DNA of 64,000 nucleotides, taken from Roseovarius sp. THAF27. GTDB taxonomy: Bacteria > Pseudomonadota > Alphaproteobacteria > Rhodobacterales > Rhodobacteraceae. Under the pieces are notes generated by a model. The model was not told where the DNA came from. It searched no databases and saw nothing but the letters and a program-made list of their open reading frames with translations. Below are positions 34,170-44,330 of this stretch, one piece after another (position 1 is the stretch's first letter; every line of letters starts with the position of its first letter). The translations under genes and the position numbers were made by a program. The stretch is taken from assembly GCF_009363655.1 (NCBI RefSeq), contig NZ_CP045393.1, positions 682,001 through 746,000 on the forward strand, written 5' to 3'.

Positions 34170-35438
34170 TCATTCGGCTGCGGCGGCACTGGGCATCGGG
34201 CGATAGTCGCGGTAGGTGCGCTGGATCGCGATCTGGTCGGCGACATGCGCCGCATCGTGCCACACCCCCCAGATAAAGGTCGAGCCGCGCCGCGATTGCC
34301 ATGGCAGGCCGAGGAAATAGATGCCCGGCTCTTGCGACACCCCGCGATTGTGAATTGGCGCGCCCTTGGCGTCGAACGTGTCGACCTTCATCCAAGAGAA
34401 ATCCTGGCGATAGCCGGTGGCCCAGATGATGGTGCCGATGCCTTCGGCTGCAAGGTCCAGCGTGCGGACCGGGTTGGTCAGGCAGTCGGGGTCGGGCAGG
34501 AATTCCCGCGCTTGCGGCTCCTCCGGCAGGTCGAGGCCGTGGCGCGCGGCATAGGCGTCGCACTGGTCGAGCAGGTCGATGTAGTAATCGTCGCCCGCCT
34601 TCATGTTGGCCTGCAGGTCGTCTCCGATGATCAGCTTGCCGTCTTTGAAGTCGTTGGCGCGGCCCAGAAGCGTCATGCCTTGGTGGGCCAGCTTGCGGAA
34701 GTCCACCGTCTTGCCGCCCTCTGCGCCGCTGACCGAAATCGTCACATGCTCGGTGCCGGGCGCCTTGGCGGGGATGTCCCACAGGCCGAGAACGCCCAGC
34801 CACCAGCAATAATCGCGGCCCCGGTACATGCGCGGCGGGCGGTCATGCGGCCCGACGCAAAGGAATACCTTGCGGCCCGCGCGTTGCAACTCGTCGGCGA
34901 TCTGCCCGCCGGAGGACCCGGCACCCACCACCAGCACCGCGCCCTCGGGCAGGGCCTCGGGGTTGCGGTACTCGGCGGAGTGCACTTGCGTCACGCCCGC
35001 GCTGGCCGGGACGATGTCGGGGATCACGGGGTGCTGGAACGCGCCGGTGGCGGCCACGACCGAACCGGCCTCGATCACGCCGTCCGAGGTGGTCACGGTA
35101 AAGCCGGGGCGGCCTTCGTTGCGCTCCAGCCGGGTGACCTCGACGCCGGTGCGGATGGGGGCGTCGATCATCCTTGCGTAATCGGCCATGTAACCGGCCA
35201 CCTCTTCCTTGGGCGGAAAGGCTTCGGGGTGCGAGGCCGTGAATTTCATGTTGGGGAACCGATCGTGCCAGGCCGGGCCGTTCGCCACCAGCGAATCCCA
35301 GCGTCGCGTGCGCCACGCCTCGGCGATGCGGTGCTTTTCCAGGACCAGATGCGGGATGCCGTTGCGGCCGAGATGTTCGCTCATGGCGATCCCGGCCTGA
35401 CCGGCGCCGACCACGAGTGTGTCGATATAGTCCGTCAT
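34170..35438 (-). CDS. Flavin-containing monooxygenase (CzcO/FMO type)
   Basis: 422 residues from the ATG at 35438. FAD site VVGAGQAGIAMSEHL, NADPH site VLVVGAGSSGGQIA, and the linker ATGAFQHPVIPD; the late ATGYRQDFSW motif is typical of FMO/BVMO relatives. Likely oxidises an N, S or carbonyl compound. First gene of the leftward catabolic operon; the gap to the Rieske gene is 13 bases. Divergent from the ABC transporter with a shared palindrome in the 260-base gap. Confidence 0.85.
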   Translation of the reverse strand: MTDYIDTLVVGAGQAGIAMSEHLGRNGIPHLVLEKHRIAEAWRTRRWDSLVANGPAWHDRFPNMKFTASHPEAFPPKEEVAGYMADYARMIDAPIRTGVEVTRLERNEGRPGFTVTTSDGVIEAGSVVAATGAFQHPVIPDIVPASAGVTQVHSAEYRNPEALPEGAVLVVGAGSSGGQIADELQRAGRKVFLCVGPHDRPPRMYRGRDYCWWLGVLGLWDIPAKAPGTEHVTISVSGAEGGKTVDFRKLAHQGMTLLGRANDFKDGKLIIGDDLQANMKAGDDYYIDLLDQCDAYAARHGLDLPEEPQAREFLPDPDCLTNPVRTLDLAAEGIGTIIWATGYRQDFSWMKVDTFDAKGAPIHNRGVSQEPGIYFLGLPWQSRRGSTFIWGVWHDAAHVADQIAIQRTYRDYRPMPSAAAAE

Positions 35439-35507
35439 GTCGTGCCTTTCGCAAAGGGGTTGCACAGTGGTGCCACGACCCTGGCAGCCGCGAAAGAAAA
35501 ACGTCCC

Positions 35508-35534
35508 TTAGGCCTGGTTAGGATGTGCCTAAGC
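35508..35534. promoter_or_regulatory. Inverted repeat in the divergent promoter region
   Basis: CTTAGGC and GCCTAAG, 7-base perfect arms with a 13-base spacer, 70 bases before the FMO start and 166 before the ABC binding-protein start. Size and place fit a LysR-type operator, perhaps for the regulator at 30858-31799. Confidence 0.45.
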
Positions 35535-35699
35535 AAGATGCCTGAGGCGGGGATGTGCGGGCAAGCCTTTGGTTTGCCTGAAAAGGTTGCAGCGGGCAAA
35601 GACCATGGGGTCGTTGGAAGGGGAGTGGTTGACGCAACGCGAGGGACGCACCAAGCTGCCGGCATTAACCAATCTTAAAACACCAATGGGGAGACTGTT

Positions 35700-36542
35700 A
35701 TGACGAAACGGATCATGAGGGCGATTCTCGGCAGCGCCGCGCTGGGCGCCATCGCAAGCACCGCCACCGCGCAGGACTGCACCAACGAGACCTGGAAGAA
35801 GGTGATGGAACGCGGCACGCTGACCGTGGGCGTCAAGGCCGACTACAAGCCCTGGGGTTTTCGCGACAGCGACGGCAATGTCGTCGGAATGGAAGTGGAC
35901 ATGGCGCAGGACGTGGCCGACAAGATGGGCGTCGAGCTGGAACTGGTGCCGGTCGTGTCCTCGAACCGGATGCAGTTTCTTGAACAAGGCCAGATCGACC
36001 TGATGATCGCCACCATGACCGACCGCCCCGACCGGCGCGAGATCGTGGGCATCGTCGGCCCCAATTACTATACCTCGGGCACGAACGTGATGGCACCCAA
36101 GGCGCTGGAATTCACCGAGTGGAGCGATCTTTCGGGCAAGCCCGTCTGCGGCATCCAGGGGGCGTTCTACAACAAGATCGTCGAGGACCGTTACGACATC
36201 GAAGTGGTGGCGTTCTCGGGCACGGCCGAAGCCAAGCAGGCGCTGCGCGACAAGAAATGCGTGGCGTTCGTCTATGACGACAGCTCGATCGGGTCCGACA
36301 TCGCCTCGGGCAACTGGGACGATTTCGAGATGCCGCTGGCGTCCGAAGACGACGCGCCCTGGGGCCTTGCCGTGCCCAAGGCAGAAGAGGATTGCATCTT
36401 CGGCAACTTCATGTCGGGTGTGCAGTACAACTGGCACCGCGACGGCACGCTGATCGAGCTGGAGGAGAAGTGGGGCATCAAGCCGACGCAATACCTTCAG
36501 ACCATGTCCGAGAAGATGGCCGACCACCTGGCCGAAGAGTAA
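35700..36542 (+). CDS. ABC polar amino acid binding protein (SBP_bac_3)
   Basis: 280 residues; periplasmic. Signal peptide (MTKRIMRAILGSAALGAIA, cut after TATAQ). Family 3 features: GTLTVGVKADYKPWGF, MEVDMAQDVADKMG, and DLMIATMTDRPDRRE, which is the carboxylate-binding Arg region. Heads a four-gene importer with two permeases and an ATPase. Probably imports the substrate of the divergent FMO/Rieske pathway. Confidence 0.9.
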   Translation: MTKRIMRAILGSAALGAIASTATAQDCTNETWKKVMERGTLTVGVKADYKPWGFRDSDGNVVGMEVDMAQDVADKMGVELELVPVVSSNRMQFLEQGQIDLMIATMTDRPDRREIVGIVGPNYYTSGTNVMAPKALEFTEWSDLSGKPVCGIQGAFYNKIVEDRYDIEVVAFSGTAEAKQALRDKKCVAFVYDDSSIGSDIASGNWDDFEMPLASEDDAPWGLAVPKAEEDCIFGNFMSGVQYNWHRDGTLIELEEKWGIKPTQYLQTMSEKMADHLAEE

Positions 36543-36548
36543 GCCTGC

Positions 36549-37304
36549 ATGGTCGACATCGCGGGTTATTTCCAGGACCTCGCGGCCGAATACCCGCGCT
36601 GGAATTTCATTTGGCTCTACGACGAACGACAAGCAGGCCGGATCCTTTCCGGCCTGTACTATACCGTATGGCTGTCGGTGGCCTGCGTGATCTTCTCGGT
36701 CATCATCGGGGTCGTGGGCGTCTGGCTGCTGGGGGTGAAGAACCGTTTTGGCCGGGCCTGCGTGCAGGGGTACATCCAGTTCTTCCGCAACACGCCGCCG
36801 ATGGTTCAGCTGCTGTTCTTCTATTTCGCGCTGGGCCAGTTTACGCCGTCCTACAGCCCCGATGGCTGGCTCGAGGTGCCGATCATCTCGAACGTGGGCT
36901 GGGCGATCATCTCGCTGTCATTCTTCGCGGGCGCCTTCAATGTCGAGATCTTCCGCGCGGGGCTGGAGGCGGTGCCGGACAGCACGGTCGAAGCCTCGGA
37001 ATCGCTGGGCTTCACGCGCACGCAGACGTTTTCCTACGTTGTCTTCCCGCTCAGCCTGCGCATCTGCCTGCCGGCGCTGAACAACAACCTGGTGAACCTG
37101 GTCAAGACGACCACGCAGGCCTACGCCATCGCGGTGCCGGAACTGCTGTATGAAAGCGTTTCGATCTGGTCGGATTACCCGTCGGCGCAATACCCGACGA
37201 TGCTGCTTCTGTTCGTGGCCTATATCGGGCTGGTGGGCATCCTGGTGATGGGGATGAACCGCTGGGAACGCCGCCTGAAGATCCCCGGATACGGAAGCAC
37301 CTGA
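36549..37304 (+). CDS. ABC polar amino acid permease, subunit 1
   Basis: 251 residues of the HisM/GlnP family, with about five membrane segments and the family signature FFRNTPPMVQLLFFYFALG and coupling loop ASESLGFTRTQTF. Six bases after the binding protein. Works with the next permease as a heterodimer. Confidence 0.9.
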   Translation: MVDIAGYFQDLAAEYPRWNFIWLYDERQAGRILSGLYYTVWLSVACVIFSVIIGVVGVWLLGVKNRFGRACVQGYIQFFRNTPPMVQLLFFYFALGQFTPSYSPDGWLEVPIISNVGWAIISLSFFAGAFNVEIFRAGLEAVPDSTVEASESLGFTRTQTFSYVVFPLSLRICLPALNNNLVNLVKTTTQAYAIAVPELLYESVSIWSDYPSAQYPTMLLLFVAYIGLVGILVMGMNRWERRLKIPGYGST

Positions 37305-37305
37305 C

Positions 37306-38169
37306 ATGGCCGTGACCTTCGACAAGACCGACCTGCCGGTGCTCAAGCCCTTCCGAATGGAAGGCGCGCCCTACGATGCGTTCTATCACACCCGCTGGCT
37401 GGCGGGCATCCGGCTGCGCTGGGTGGCCGTGCTGATGCTGCTCTGGCCAACCGCGGCGCTGGCGCAGTCGGGAATGGCGATGACCGATGCCTTCGCGGCG
37501 CTCTGGCGCTGGATGCCGTTTCTCGTCACCCAGGGGTTTCTGTTCAACATCGTGATCTCCTTGTTCTCGATGCTGATCGGCACGACGCTGGGCGTGATGC
37601 TGGGGCTGGGCCAGATATCCCGGGTCGGCGTGGTGCGGAAACTGGCGTGGTTCGTCACGCAGCTTTTCCGCAATTCCCCCTGGCTGGTGCTGCTCTTCAT
37701 CGTGTTACTGGCGCTGCCCTACGAGCTGAACCTCTTTGGTCAGACGGTCCGTATTCCGGCCTGGATGAAAGCGGTCTTCGGACTGTCCCTGCCGGTGATG
37801 GCCAACATCTCGGAAATCGTCCGGGGGGCGGTGTTGTCCGTGCCGTCGGGTCAGTGGGAAGCTGCGGATTCGCTGGGCTTCACCCGGCGGCAGATCCTCT
37901 ACGAGATCATCCTGCCGCAGTGCTTCAAGCGGATGATCCCGCCCTGGATGAACTGGTACGCCATCCTGACCATGGCAACGCCGCTCTGTTCGCTGCTGGG
38001 GGTCGAGGAGATCATCACCCTCAGCCGCCAGGCGATGAGCGCCGAGGACAACCAGCCGGAACTGCTGGTGCCGTTCTACGGCTTCGCCCTGGTGCTGTTC
38101 TTCGCCTATTGCTACCCGATCGCACGTTTGACCATCTGGCTGGAACGGCGCGTGTCGGTGAAATTCTAA
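37306..38169 (+). CDS. ABC polar amino acid permease, subunit 2
   Basis: 287 residues, HisM/GlnP family with an N-terminal extension of about 40 residues before the first membrane segment. Signature LFRNSPWLVLLFIVLLALP and coupling loop AADSLGFTRRQIL. Starts one base after the preceding stop, so translation is coupled. Confidence 0.9.
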   Translation: MAVTFDKTDLPVLKPFRMEGAPYDAFYHTRWLAGIRLRWVAVLMLLWPTAALAQSGMAMTDAFAALWRWMPFLVTQGFLFNIVISLFSMLIGTTLGVMLGLGQISRVGVVRKLAWFVTQLFRNSPWLVLLFIVLLALPYELNLFGQTVRIPAWMKAVFGLSLPVMANISEIVRGAVLSVPSGQWEAADSLGFTRRQILYEIILPQCFKRMIPPWMNWYAILTMATPLCSLLGVEEIITLSRQAMSAEDNQPELLVPFYGFALVLFFAYCYPIARLTIWLERRVSVKF

Positions 38170-38180
38170 GGAGCTTTCCA

Positions 38181-38930
38181 ATGACCGAACATCAACTGGG
38201 AGAGCCGATTGTCGTCATGACGGACGTCCACAAGTCCTTCGGCGATCTGGAGGTGATCAAGGGCGTGTCGCTGACCGTTCACCGCGGCGAGGTGATCTGC
38301 ATCATCGGTCCGTCCGGATCGGGCAAGTCGACGCTGATCCGCTGCATCAATGCGCTGAACCCGATCGACTCGGGCTCGATCACCGTGGGCGGGATCGAGG
38401 TGAACGATGCCAGGCTCGACACGCTGGCGCTGCGCCGCGAGGTCGGGATCGTGTTTCAGCAGTACAACCTCTTTCCCCACAAAACGGCGCTGGAAAACAT
38501 CATGATGGCGCCGCTCAAGGTGCTGCGCGAGGACCGGGAGACGGTGCGCGAACGCGCCCGTGGCCTGTTGCGGAAGGTCCGGCTCGAGGGCAAGGAAGAC
38601 GCCTATCCCGGCGAATTGTCCGGCGGTCAGCAGCAACGTGTCGCAATCGCCCGGGCGCTCGCCATGCGCCCCGAGGTGATGCTGTTCGACGAGGTGACCG
38701 CCGCGCTCGACCCGGAAACGGTGAAGGAGGTTTTGGTCACGATCAAGGAACTGGCCGCCGACGGGATGACTTGCATCCTGGTGACGCATGAAATGGGGTT
38801 CGCCCGCGAGGTGGCCGACCAGGTCTATTTCACGGACCGGGGCGTCATCGTCGAGCATGGACCGCCATCGTCCTTTTTCGACCAGGCCAGCGATCCTCGG
38901 ACGAAAGAGTTTCTCAGCCAGATCCTCTGA
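38181..38930 (+). CDS. ABC polar amino acid transporter ATPase (GlnQ/HisP family)
   Basis: 249 residues. Walker A GPSGSGKST, Q-loop FQQYNLFPH, signature LSGGQQQRVAIARALA, Walker B VMLFDEVTAALD, and switch His in VTHEMGFA. Start at 38181 after AAGGAGC; the longer in-frame extension upstream is shadow of the permease gene. Drives the importer of this locus. Confidence 0.93.
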   Translation: MTEHQLGEPIVVMTDVHKSFGDLEVIKGVSLTVHRGEVICIIGPSGSGKSTLIRCINALNPIDSGSITVGGIEVNDARLDTLALRREVGIVFQQYNLFPHKTALENIMMAPLKVLREDRETVRERARGLLRKVRLEGKEDAYPGELSGGQQQRVAIARALAMRPEVMLFDEVTAALDPETVKEVLVTIKELAADGMTCILVTHEMGFAREVADQVYFTDRGVIVEHGPPSSFFDQASDPRTKEFLSQIL

Positions 38931-39051
38931 GCCGGGCAGGGGGGTGCGGCCATGGCGGCAGGACCGGTCTCGATGGCGTCAAACCAGCGGCGCACGCGCG
39001 CGCGGCCCGTTCACCTGCCGGGGCACGAGAGACCCGGACGCGTGACGGCGC

Positions 39052-39924
39052 TCAGGACAGGCAGGACGTCACGGTGTCGACCACGTCGCCGGCATCCTTG
39101 GCGATGACGACGCCCGCGTCGCGCAGAAGCGAGATCTTTTCGTCCGCCGAGAGGTTCCCGAAGACCGAAAGCGTGCCCGCGTGCCCCATACGGCGCCCGA
39201 CAGGCGCGTGGCGTCCGACCACCAGCCCCACCACGGGTTTGCCGTAATCGACCGAAGACAGGTATTCGGCGGCCAGTTCTTCCTCGCGTCCGCCCATCTC
39301 GCCGATCAGGACGACTGCCTTGGTGTCGTCATCCTCGCGGAACCGTTCCAGGCAGCCGACGAAGCCGATCCCGTGCAGCACGTCGCCGCCGACGCCGACC
39401 GTGGTCGACTGCCCCAGGTTCGCGGCGCTGCAATTGGCCAGAACCTCGGAGGTCAGCGAGGCCGAGCGCGAGGCGATGCCGATCTGGCCGGGCTTGGCGT
39501 CGACGGTCGGCATCACGCCGATCTTGCACTGGCCGGGTGTCAGGATGCCCTGGCTGTTGGGGCCGATCAGGACCGCGTCGGACCCTTTGAGCGCGTCTTT
39601 CACCCGGCGCATATCATGCTGCGGCACGCGTTCGGTGATGCAGACGACGACGCCGATCTCGGCCTCTATCGCCTCGATCATCGCTTCCGCCGCCTTGGGG
39701 GCCGGCACGGTGACGAGGCTGGCATTGGCCTGCGTTTCCTTGACCGCCTCGGCGCAGGTATGAAAGACGGGCAGCCCCAGGTGAGAGGTGCCGCCGCGGC
39801 CCGGACGCACGCCGGCGACACAGTTCGTGCCATAGCGCATCGCCTGATCAGTATAGAAGGTCCCGGCGCGGCCCGTCATGCCCTGCACCAGAAGGCGCGT
39901 GTTTTCGTCGACGAGAATGGCCAT
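39052..39924 (-). CDS. ADP-forming acyl-CoA ligase, alpha subunit (SucD/MtkB-like), set 1
   Basis: 290 residues of the SucD fold: CoA-binding N-terminus (LVQGMTGRAGTFYTDQAM), SIGPNSQG-like IGPNSQGIL, and the phospho-histidine region [11 protein letters not shown]. It departs from true SucD at many positions that the second set keeps, so its acid substrate probably differs from succinate. ATGA overlap with the beta subunit gene. In the unit preceded by the perfect TTGGTATACCAA palindrome. Confidence 0.8.
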   Translation of the reverse strand: MAILVDENTRLLVQGMTGRAGTFYTDQAMRYGTNCVAGVRPGRGGTSHLGLPVFHTCAEAVKETQANASLVTVPAPKAAEAMIEAIEAEIGVVVCITERVPQHDMRRVKDALKGSDAVLIGPNSQGILTPGQCKIGVMPTVDAKPGQIGIASRSASLTSEVLANCSAANLGQSTTVGVGGDVLHGIGFVGCLERFREDDDTKAVVLIGEMGGREEELAAEYLSSVDYGKPVVGLVVGRHAPVGRRMGHAGTLSVFGNLSADEKISLLRDAGVVIAKDAGDVVDTVTSCLS

Positions 39925-41090
39925 CAGCGTGCCCCCTTGGATGCGATTTCGACCGCGCGGTTGACGGCCTCGGACATGGTGCTGCAAATCTCGACCGGGA
40001 CCTTGCGGTCGACCAGGATGCGCTGGCCCCATTCCGCGTTCTGTCCCGCCAGCCGCGCGATCACGGGCTTGCTGCCCTTGTTGCGCGAATAGGCGAAGTT
40101 GACGCCTTCGGCGACAGTGTCGCAGACGGTCATGCCGCCGCCGTGCACGTTCAGCAGGATGGCGGTGACAGATGGTTCCTGAAGCAACAGTTCCACGCCG
40201 CGGGCGATGTCCATGCTGGTGGCCGTGGTGCGGATATCCATAAAGTTGGCAGGCTTGCCGCCCGCGTCGATGATCATGTCGTTGGTGGCCAGGCCCAGCC
40301 CCGCGCCGTTGACCACGACGCCCAGGTTGCCGGTCAACTTGACGAAGTTGATATTGCTCTTCTGCGCGGTGGTCTCCACCGCGGGCAGACCCTCGCCCGA
40401 CACCATCGAGTCCCATTCCGGGTGCCGGAAGGCGGCGCTGGCGTCCAGCGCGACCTTGGCGTCGATCGCCATCCATGCGCCGTCGGGCGTGCGCACGAAC
40501 GGGTTGATCTCCAGCAGGGCCATGTCGTTCTCGATGAAGGCCTCGCAGGCCGACAGCAATTGCTCGACCGCCTTCTCGTCCGTCATCCCGATGCCCGAAA
40601 GGAACTCCGTCAGCCCGGCACGATCGGCGTCGGGCGTGCCGGTCAGGCTGTGCTTGGCGACCTCGCTGGCGTTCATCTGCGCCTTCTGCTCGAACTCAAC
40701 CCCGCCATCGGGGGAGGCGACGAGCAGCGGCGCGCCTGTGTCGGGATCTAGCGCGAAGGCGATGTAATACTGGGCGTCATGCTTGACGTCGGCCTCGACA
40801 TAGACGGCATGGACCGTCTCGCCGGTGGCGCCGGTCTGGTGCGTGACCAGTTGCTTTCCCAAAAGCTTGGCCGCCTCGTCCCGGACGGCAGAGGCGGTGG
40901 CAGCGAACTTGATGCCGCCCGCCAGCCCGCGGGCACCGGACGTGATCTGCGCCTTTACGACGAACTTGCGCGTGGGGATGTTGGCGCAGGCGGCCTCGGC
41001 CTCGTCGGCGGTGCAGGCCATCTTGCCGGGCGGCACGGACATGCCGTACTGGGCCAGCAACTCCTTGGACTGGTACTCTGCAAGCAGCAT
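39924..41090 (-). CDS. ADP-forming acyl-CoA ligase, beta subunit (SucC/MtkA-like), set 1
   Basis: 388 residues, ATP-grasp. Begins MLLAEYQSKELLAQYGM; KAQITSGARGLAGG is the nucleotide loop, and LLEINPFVRTPDG follows the family. GGGAGG precedes the start. Starts the set 1 unit, 35 bases after a perfect palindrome. Together with the alpha subunit it makes an acyl-CoA from a carboxylic acid, ATP and CoA. Candidates given the neighbours are oxalate, malate or another small diacid; the sequence does not decide. Confidence 0.8.
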   Translation of the reverse strand: MLLAEYQSKELLAQYGMSVPPGKMACTADEAEAACANIPTRKFVVKAQITSGARGLAGGIKFAATASAVRDEAAKLLGKQLVTHQTGATGETVHAVYVEADVKHDAQYYIAFALDPDTGAPLLVASPDGGVEFEQKAQMNASEVAKHSLTGTPDADRAGLTEFLSGIGMTDEKAVEQLLSACEAFIENDMALLEINPFVRTPDGAWMAIDAKVALDASAAFRHPEWDSMVSGEGLPAVETTAQKSNINFVKLTGNLGVVVNGAGLGLATNDMIIDAGGKPANFMDIRTTATSMDIARGVELLLQEPSVTAILLNVHGGGMTVCDTVAEGVNFAYSRNKGSKPVIARLAGQNAEWGQRILVDRKVPVEICSTMSEAVNRAVEIASKGAR

Positions 41091-41124
41091 GCGCGGCCTC
41101 CCCTCTGCGATGGCTTCTTGGTGT

Positions 41125-41136
41125 TTGGTATACCAA
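41125..41136. promoter_or_regulatory. Putative GntR operator, perfect palindrome
   Basis: TTGGTATACCAA, 35 bases before the set 1 ligase start. The same core TGGTATACCA occurs before gntR (44278-44287) and, slightly changed, before the isochorismatase-like gene (44062-44071), which marks it as the likely binding site of that GntR-type regulator. Confidence 0.7.
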
Positions 41137-41258
41137 GAACAAAAGCCATGTCAATGAGGTGATTATGCGGTGTGTTCGCCCATGGCGCCAGCCCCCTTGG
41201 GGAGATACAAATGTATCAATCCGATCCGCGTGGCGAACCTCCCTCGTTGGGGTTGACC

Positions 41259-41281
41259 GTAGGGCGGGATTTCATCCCGCC
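41259..41281. repeat. GTAGGGYGGG intergenic palindrome, copy A
   Basis: GTAGGGCGGGA, loop, TCCCGCC. One of three short palindromes that share GTAGGG(C/T)GGG in the gaps around the sucCD-like genes. Probably a dispersed rhodobacterial repeat, possibly acting as terminator. Confidence 0.6.
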
Positions 41282-41294
41282 GCTGCGGAAGAAC

Positions 41295-41318
41295 GGGTGG
41301 GGTGGACCCCCACCCTAC
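41295..41318. repeat. GTAGGGYGGG intergenic palindrome, copy B
   Basis: On the bottom strand it reads GTAGGGTGGGGG, then a short loop, then CCCCACCC. It lies just after the sucD-like stop, where it could terminate that transcript. Confidence 0.6.
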
Positions 41319-41321
41319 AGG

Positions 41322-42206
<885 letters not shown>

Positions 42207-42238
42207 TGTGGCGTTCTCCTTAATTCAATCTTGGGAAA

Positions 42239-42261
42239 GGTGGGTTAAAAACCCACCCTAC
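42239..42261. repeat. GTAGGGYGGG intergenic palindrome, copy C
   Basis: Bottom strand GTAGGGTGGGT, five-base loop, ACCCACC, in the gap between sucC and sucD. As an intra-operon hairpin it could lower expression of sucD or protect the sucC message. Confidence 0.6.
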
Positions 42262-42266
42262 GAGGC

Positions 42267-43460
42267 TCAGCCCTTGACGGCTTTGACGATCTTCTGGGCG
42301 CCGTCCTTGAGGTCGTCGGCGGCGATCACGTCGAGGCCGGAGGTGTTGATGATCTCCTTGCCTTTCTCCACGTTCGTGCCTTCGAGCCGGACCACCAGCG
42401 GGACCTGAAGCCCGACTTCCTTGACGGCGGCGACCACGCCCTCGGCGATCACGTCGCAGCGCATGATGCCGCCGAAGATGTTCACCAGGATGCCCTTCAC
42501 CTGCGGGTCGGAGGTGATGATCTTGAACGCCTCGGTCACCTTGTCCTTGGTGGCGCCGCCGCCCACGTCGAGGAAGTTGGCGGGCTCGGCGCCGTAGAGC
42601 TTGATGATGTCCATCGTCGCCATCGCCAGCCCCGCGCCGTTGACCATGCAGCCGATCTCGCCATCCAGCGCGATGTAGTTGAGGTCGTATTTCGACGCCT
42701 CCAGCTCCTTGGGGTCTTCTTCCGTGGTGTCGCGCAGCTCGGCGATGTCGGAATGGCGGTAGACCGCGTTGGAATCGAAACCCATCTTGGCGTCGAGACA
42801 CTTCAGCTCGTTGCTCTCGGTCAGGATCAGCGGGTTGATCTCGAGCATCTCCATGTCCTTTTCCAGGAACATCTGGTAAAGCGTGCCCATCAGCTTGACG
42901 CATTGCTTCACCGCCGCGCCCTCGAGCTCGAGCATGAAGGCGATGCGGCGGCCATGAAACGGCTGGTAGCCGGTGGCGGGATCGACGCTCAGGCTGAGGA
43001 TCTTCTCGGGCGTCTTCTCGGCCACTTCCTCGATATCCATGCCGCCCTCGGTGGAGGCGACGAAGCTGACGCGGGAGGTCACCCGGTCGACCAGGAGCGC
43101 CAGGTAGAATTCCTTGGCGATGGCCGCGCCTTCCTCGATATAGATCCGGCCCACCTGCTTGCCGGCGTCGCCGGTCTGCTTGGTCACCAGCGTGCGGCCC
43201 AGCATCTTCTTGGCTTCCTCGGCGGCCTCGGACACCGACTTGGTGATCCGCACGCCGCCCTTGTCGCCGGCGCCTTCCTCCTTGAAGCTGCCCTTGCCGC
43301 GGCCGCCGGCATGGATCTGCGCCTTGACCACCCAGACGGGACCGTCAAGCTCGCCCGCCGCCGTCTTCGCCTCCTCCGCGCGCAACACGACACGCCCGTC
43401 CGATACAGGCGCCCCGTAAGAGCGCAGCAAGGCCTTCGCCTGGTATTCATGGATGTTCAT
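42267..43460 (-). CDS. sucC: Succinyl-CoA synthetase beta subunit, second-set copy
   Basis: 397 residues, canonical Suc[36 protein letters not shown]-grasp loop, [10 protein letters not shown], and [13 protein letters not shown]. 29 bases after the isochorismatase-like gene, so probably the same transcript under the imperfect operator at 44062. Partner of the sucD copy. Confidence 0.9.
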   Translation of the reverse strand: MNIHEYQAKALLRSYGAPVSDGRVVLRAEEAKTAAGELDGPVWVVKAQIHAGGRGKGSFKEEGAGDKGGVRITKSVSEAAEEAKKMLGRTLVTKQTGDAGKQVGRIYIEEGAAIAKEFYLALLVDRVTSRVSFVASTEGGMDIEEVAEKTPEKILSLSVDPATGYQPFHGRRIAFMLELEGAAVKQCVKLMGTLYQMFLEKDMEMLEINPLILTESNELKCLDAKMGFDSNAVYRHSDIAELRDTTEEDPKELEASKYDLNYIALDGEIGCMVNGAGLAMATMDIIKLYGAEPANFLDVGGGATKDKVTEAFKIITSDPQVKGILVNIFGGIMRCDVIAEGVVAAVKEVGLQVPLVVRLEGTNVEKGKEIINTSGLDVIAADDLKDGAQKIVKAVKG

Positions 43461-43489
43461 AGTCTCAAAGCTCCTCCCGATGCTTTTGT

Positions 43490-44026
43490 CTACTTGATGA
43501 GATGCAACAAGTTCTTGAATTCTGGCGTCCCGGCGCGGCCGAGCCACTCGAACACCACCATTTCCGTGGTCACGATGCCGGCGCCACAGGCGCTCAGGCG
43601 GGCGATGCAGGCCGCCTCGCTTTCCAGCGTACGCGAGGCGGTGGCGTCGGACACGACGAAAACCTCGTAGCCGTCCTCGATCAGGCTGGCGGCGGTCTGG
43701 ACCACGCAGATATGCGCCTCCATCCCCGCGATAACCGCCTGCTTGCGATCCAGGCTGCGGAAATGCGCGGCGAATCCCTCGTCTTCCATGCAGGAGAAAT
43801 GCATTTTCGGCAGCACTGTGGCGTCCGGCGTCTGCAGCTCTGGCACGGTCTTGCCAAGGCCCTTGGGATATTGTTCGGTCATCACGATGGGAATGTTCAT
43901 CTCGCGCGCCCCGGCGCACAGCGTCCTTGTGTTGCGAATCGTCCGGGCCGGAGCCTGCATCGCGGGGACGAGGCGCTCTTGCATGTCGATGACGATGAGG
44001 GCTGATTCGTCGGCGCGGATAAGCAA
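43490..44026 (-). CDS. Isochorismatase-like cysteine hydrolase
   Basis: 178 residues. Catalytic triad parts are readable: Asp in [10 protein letters not shown], Lys in PKMHFSC, and Cys in GMEAHICV. Hydrolases of this fold act on amides, ureas or vinyl ethers. First gene of the unit leading into the sucCD copy, 36 bases after an operator-like site. Substrate unknown; could be oxamate or another amide that yields a small acid. Confidence 0.83.
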   Translation of the reverse strand: MLIRADESALIVIDMQERLVPAMQAPARTIRNTRTLCAGAREMNIPIVMTEQYPKGLGKTVPELQTPDATVLPKMHFSCMEDEGFAAHFRSLDRKQAVIAGMEAHICVVQTAASLIEDGYEVFVVSDATASRTLESEAACIARLSACGAGIVTTEMVVFEWLGRAGTPEFKNLLHLIK

Positions 44027-44061
44027 AAACAGGTCCTTTCTGGCTCGGTGCTGCCACCGTG

Positions 44062-44071
44062 TGGAATACCA
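44062..44071. promoter_or_regulatory. Imperfect GntR operator
   Basis: TGGAATACCA, then a second half-site GATACCAGC. Differs from the perfect TGGTATACCA at one base. It lies 36 bases before the isochorismatase-like start, the same distance as the perfect site before set 1. Confidence 0.5.
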
Positions 44072-44277
44072 GATACCAGCAATATCTCCTTATCGCAACC
44101 TGCGAGGTTTCGGTATTCGCTAACTTGTACTGATGGATCGGGCAGATTTTTTTCGAAATCCAAAAACACAATAAAATCAAAATTATATCGAAAAAAAATC
44201 AGCTAAAAATCGGCCTGATTTCGCTGAATTTTCATGCAAAACGGAAAAACCGTTTGTCGAGATAGGTATGCTGTGTA

Positions 44278-44287
44278 TGGTATACCA
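44278..44287. promoter_or_regulatory. GntR operator before gntR
   Basis: TGGTATACCA (ATGGTATACCAA in full), 43 bases before the gntR start. Suggests autoregulation and control of the oxc-frc-fhs transcript. The AT-rich stretch at 44140-44240 could hold the two diverging promoters. Confidence 0.65.
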
Positions 44288-44330
44288 ACGTCGCAAATGA
44301 CGCCGCGCAACTTGAGATCGGAGAGGGCGC

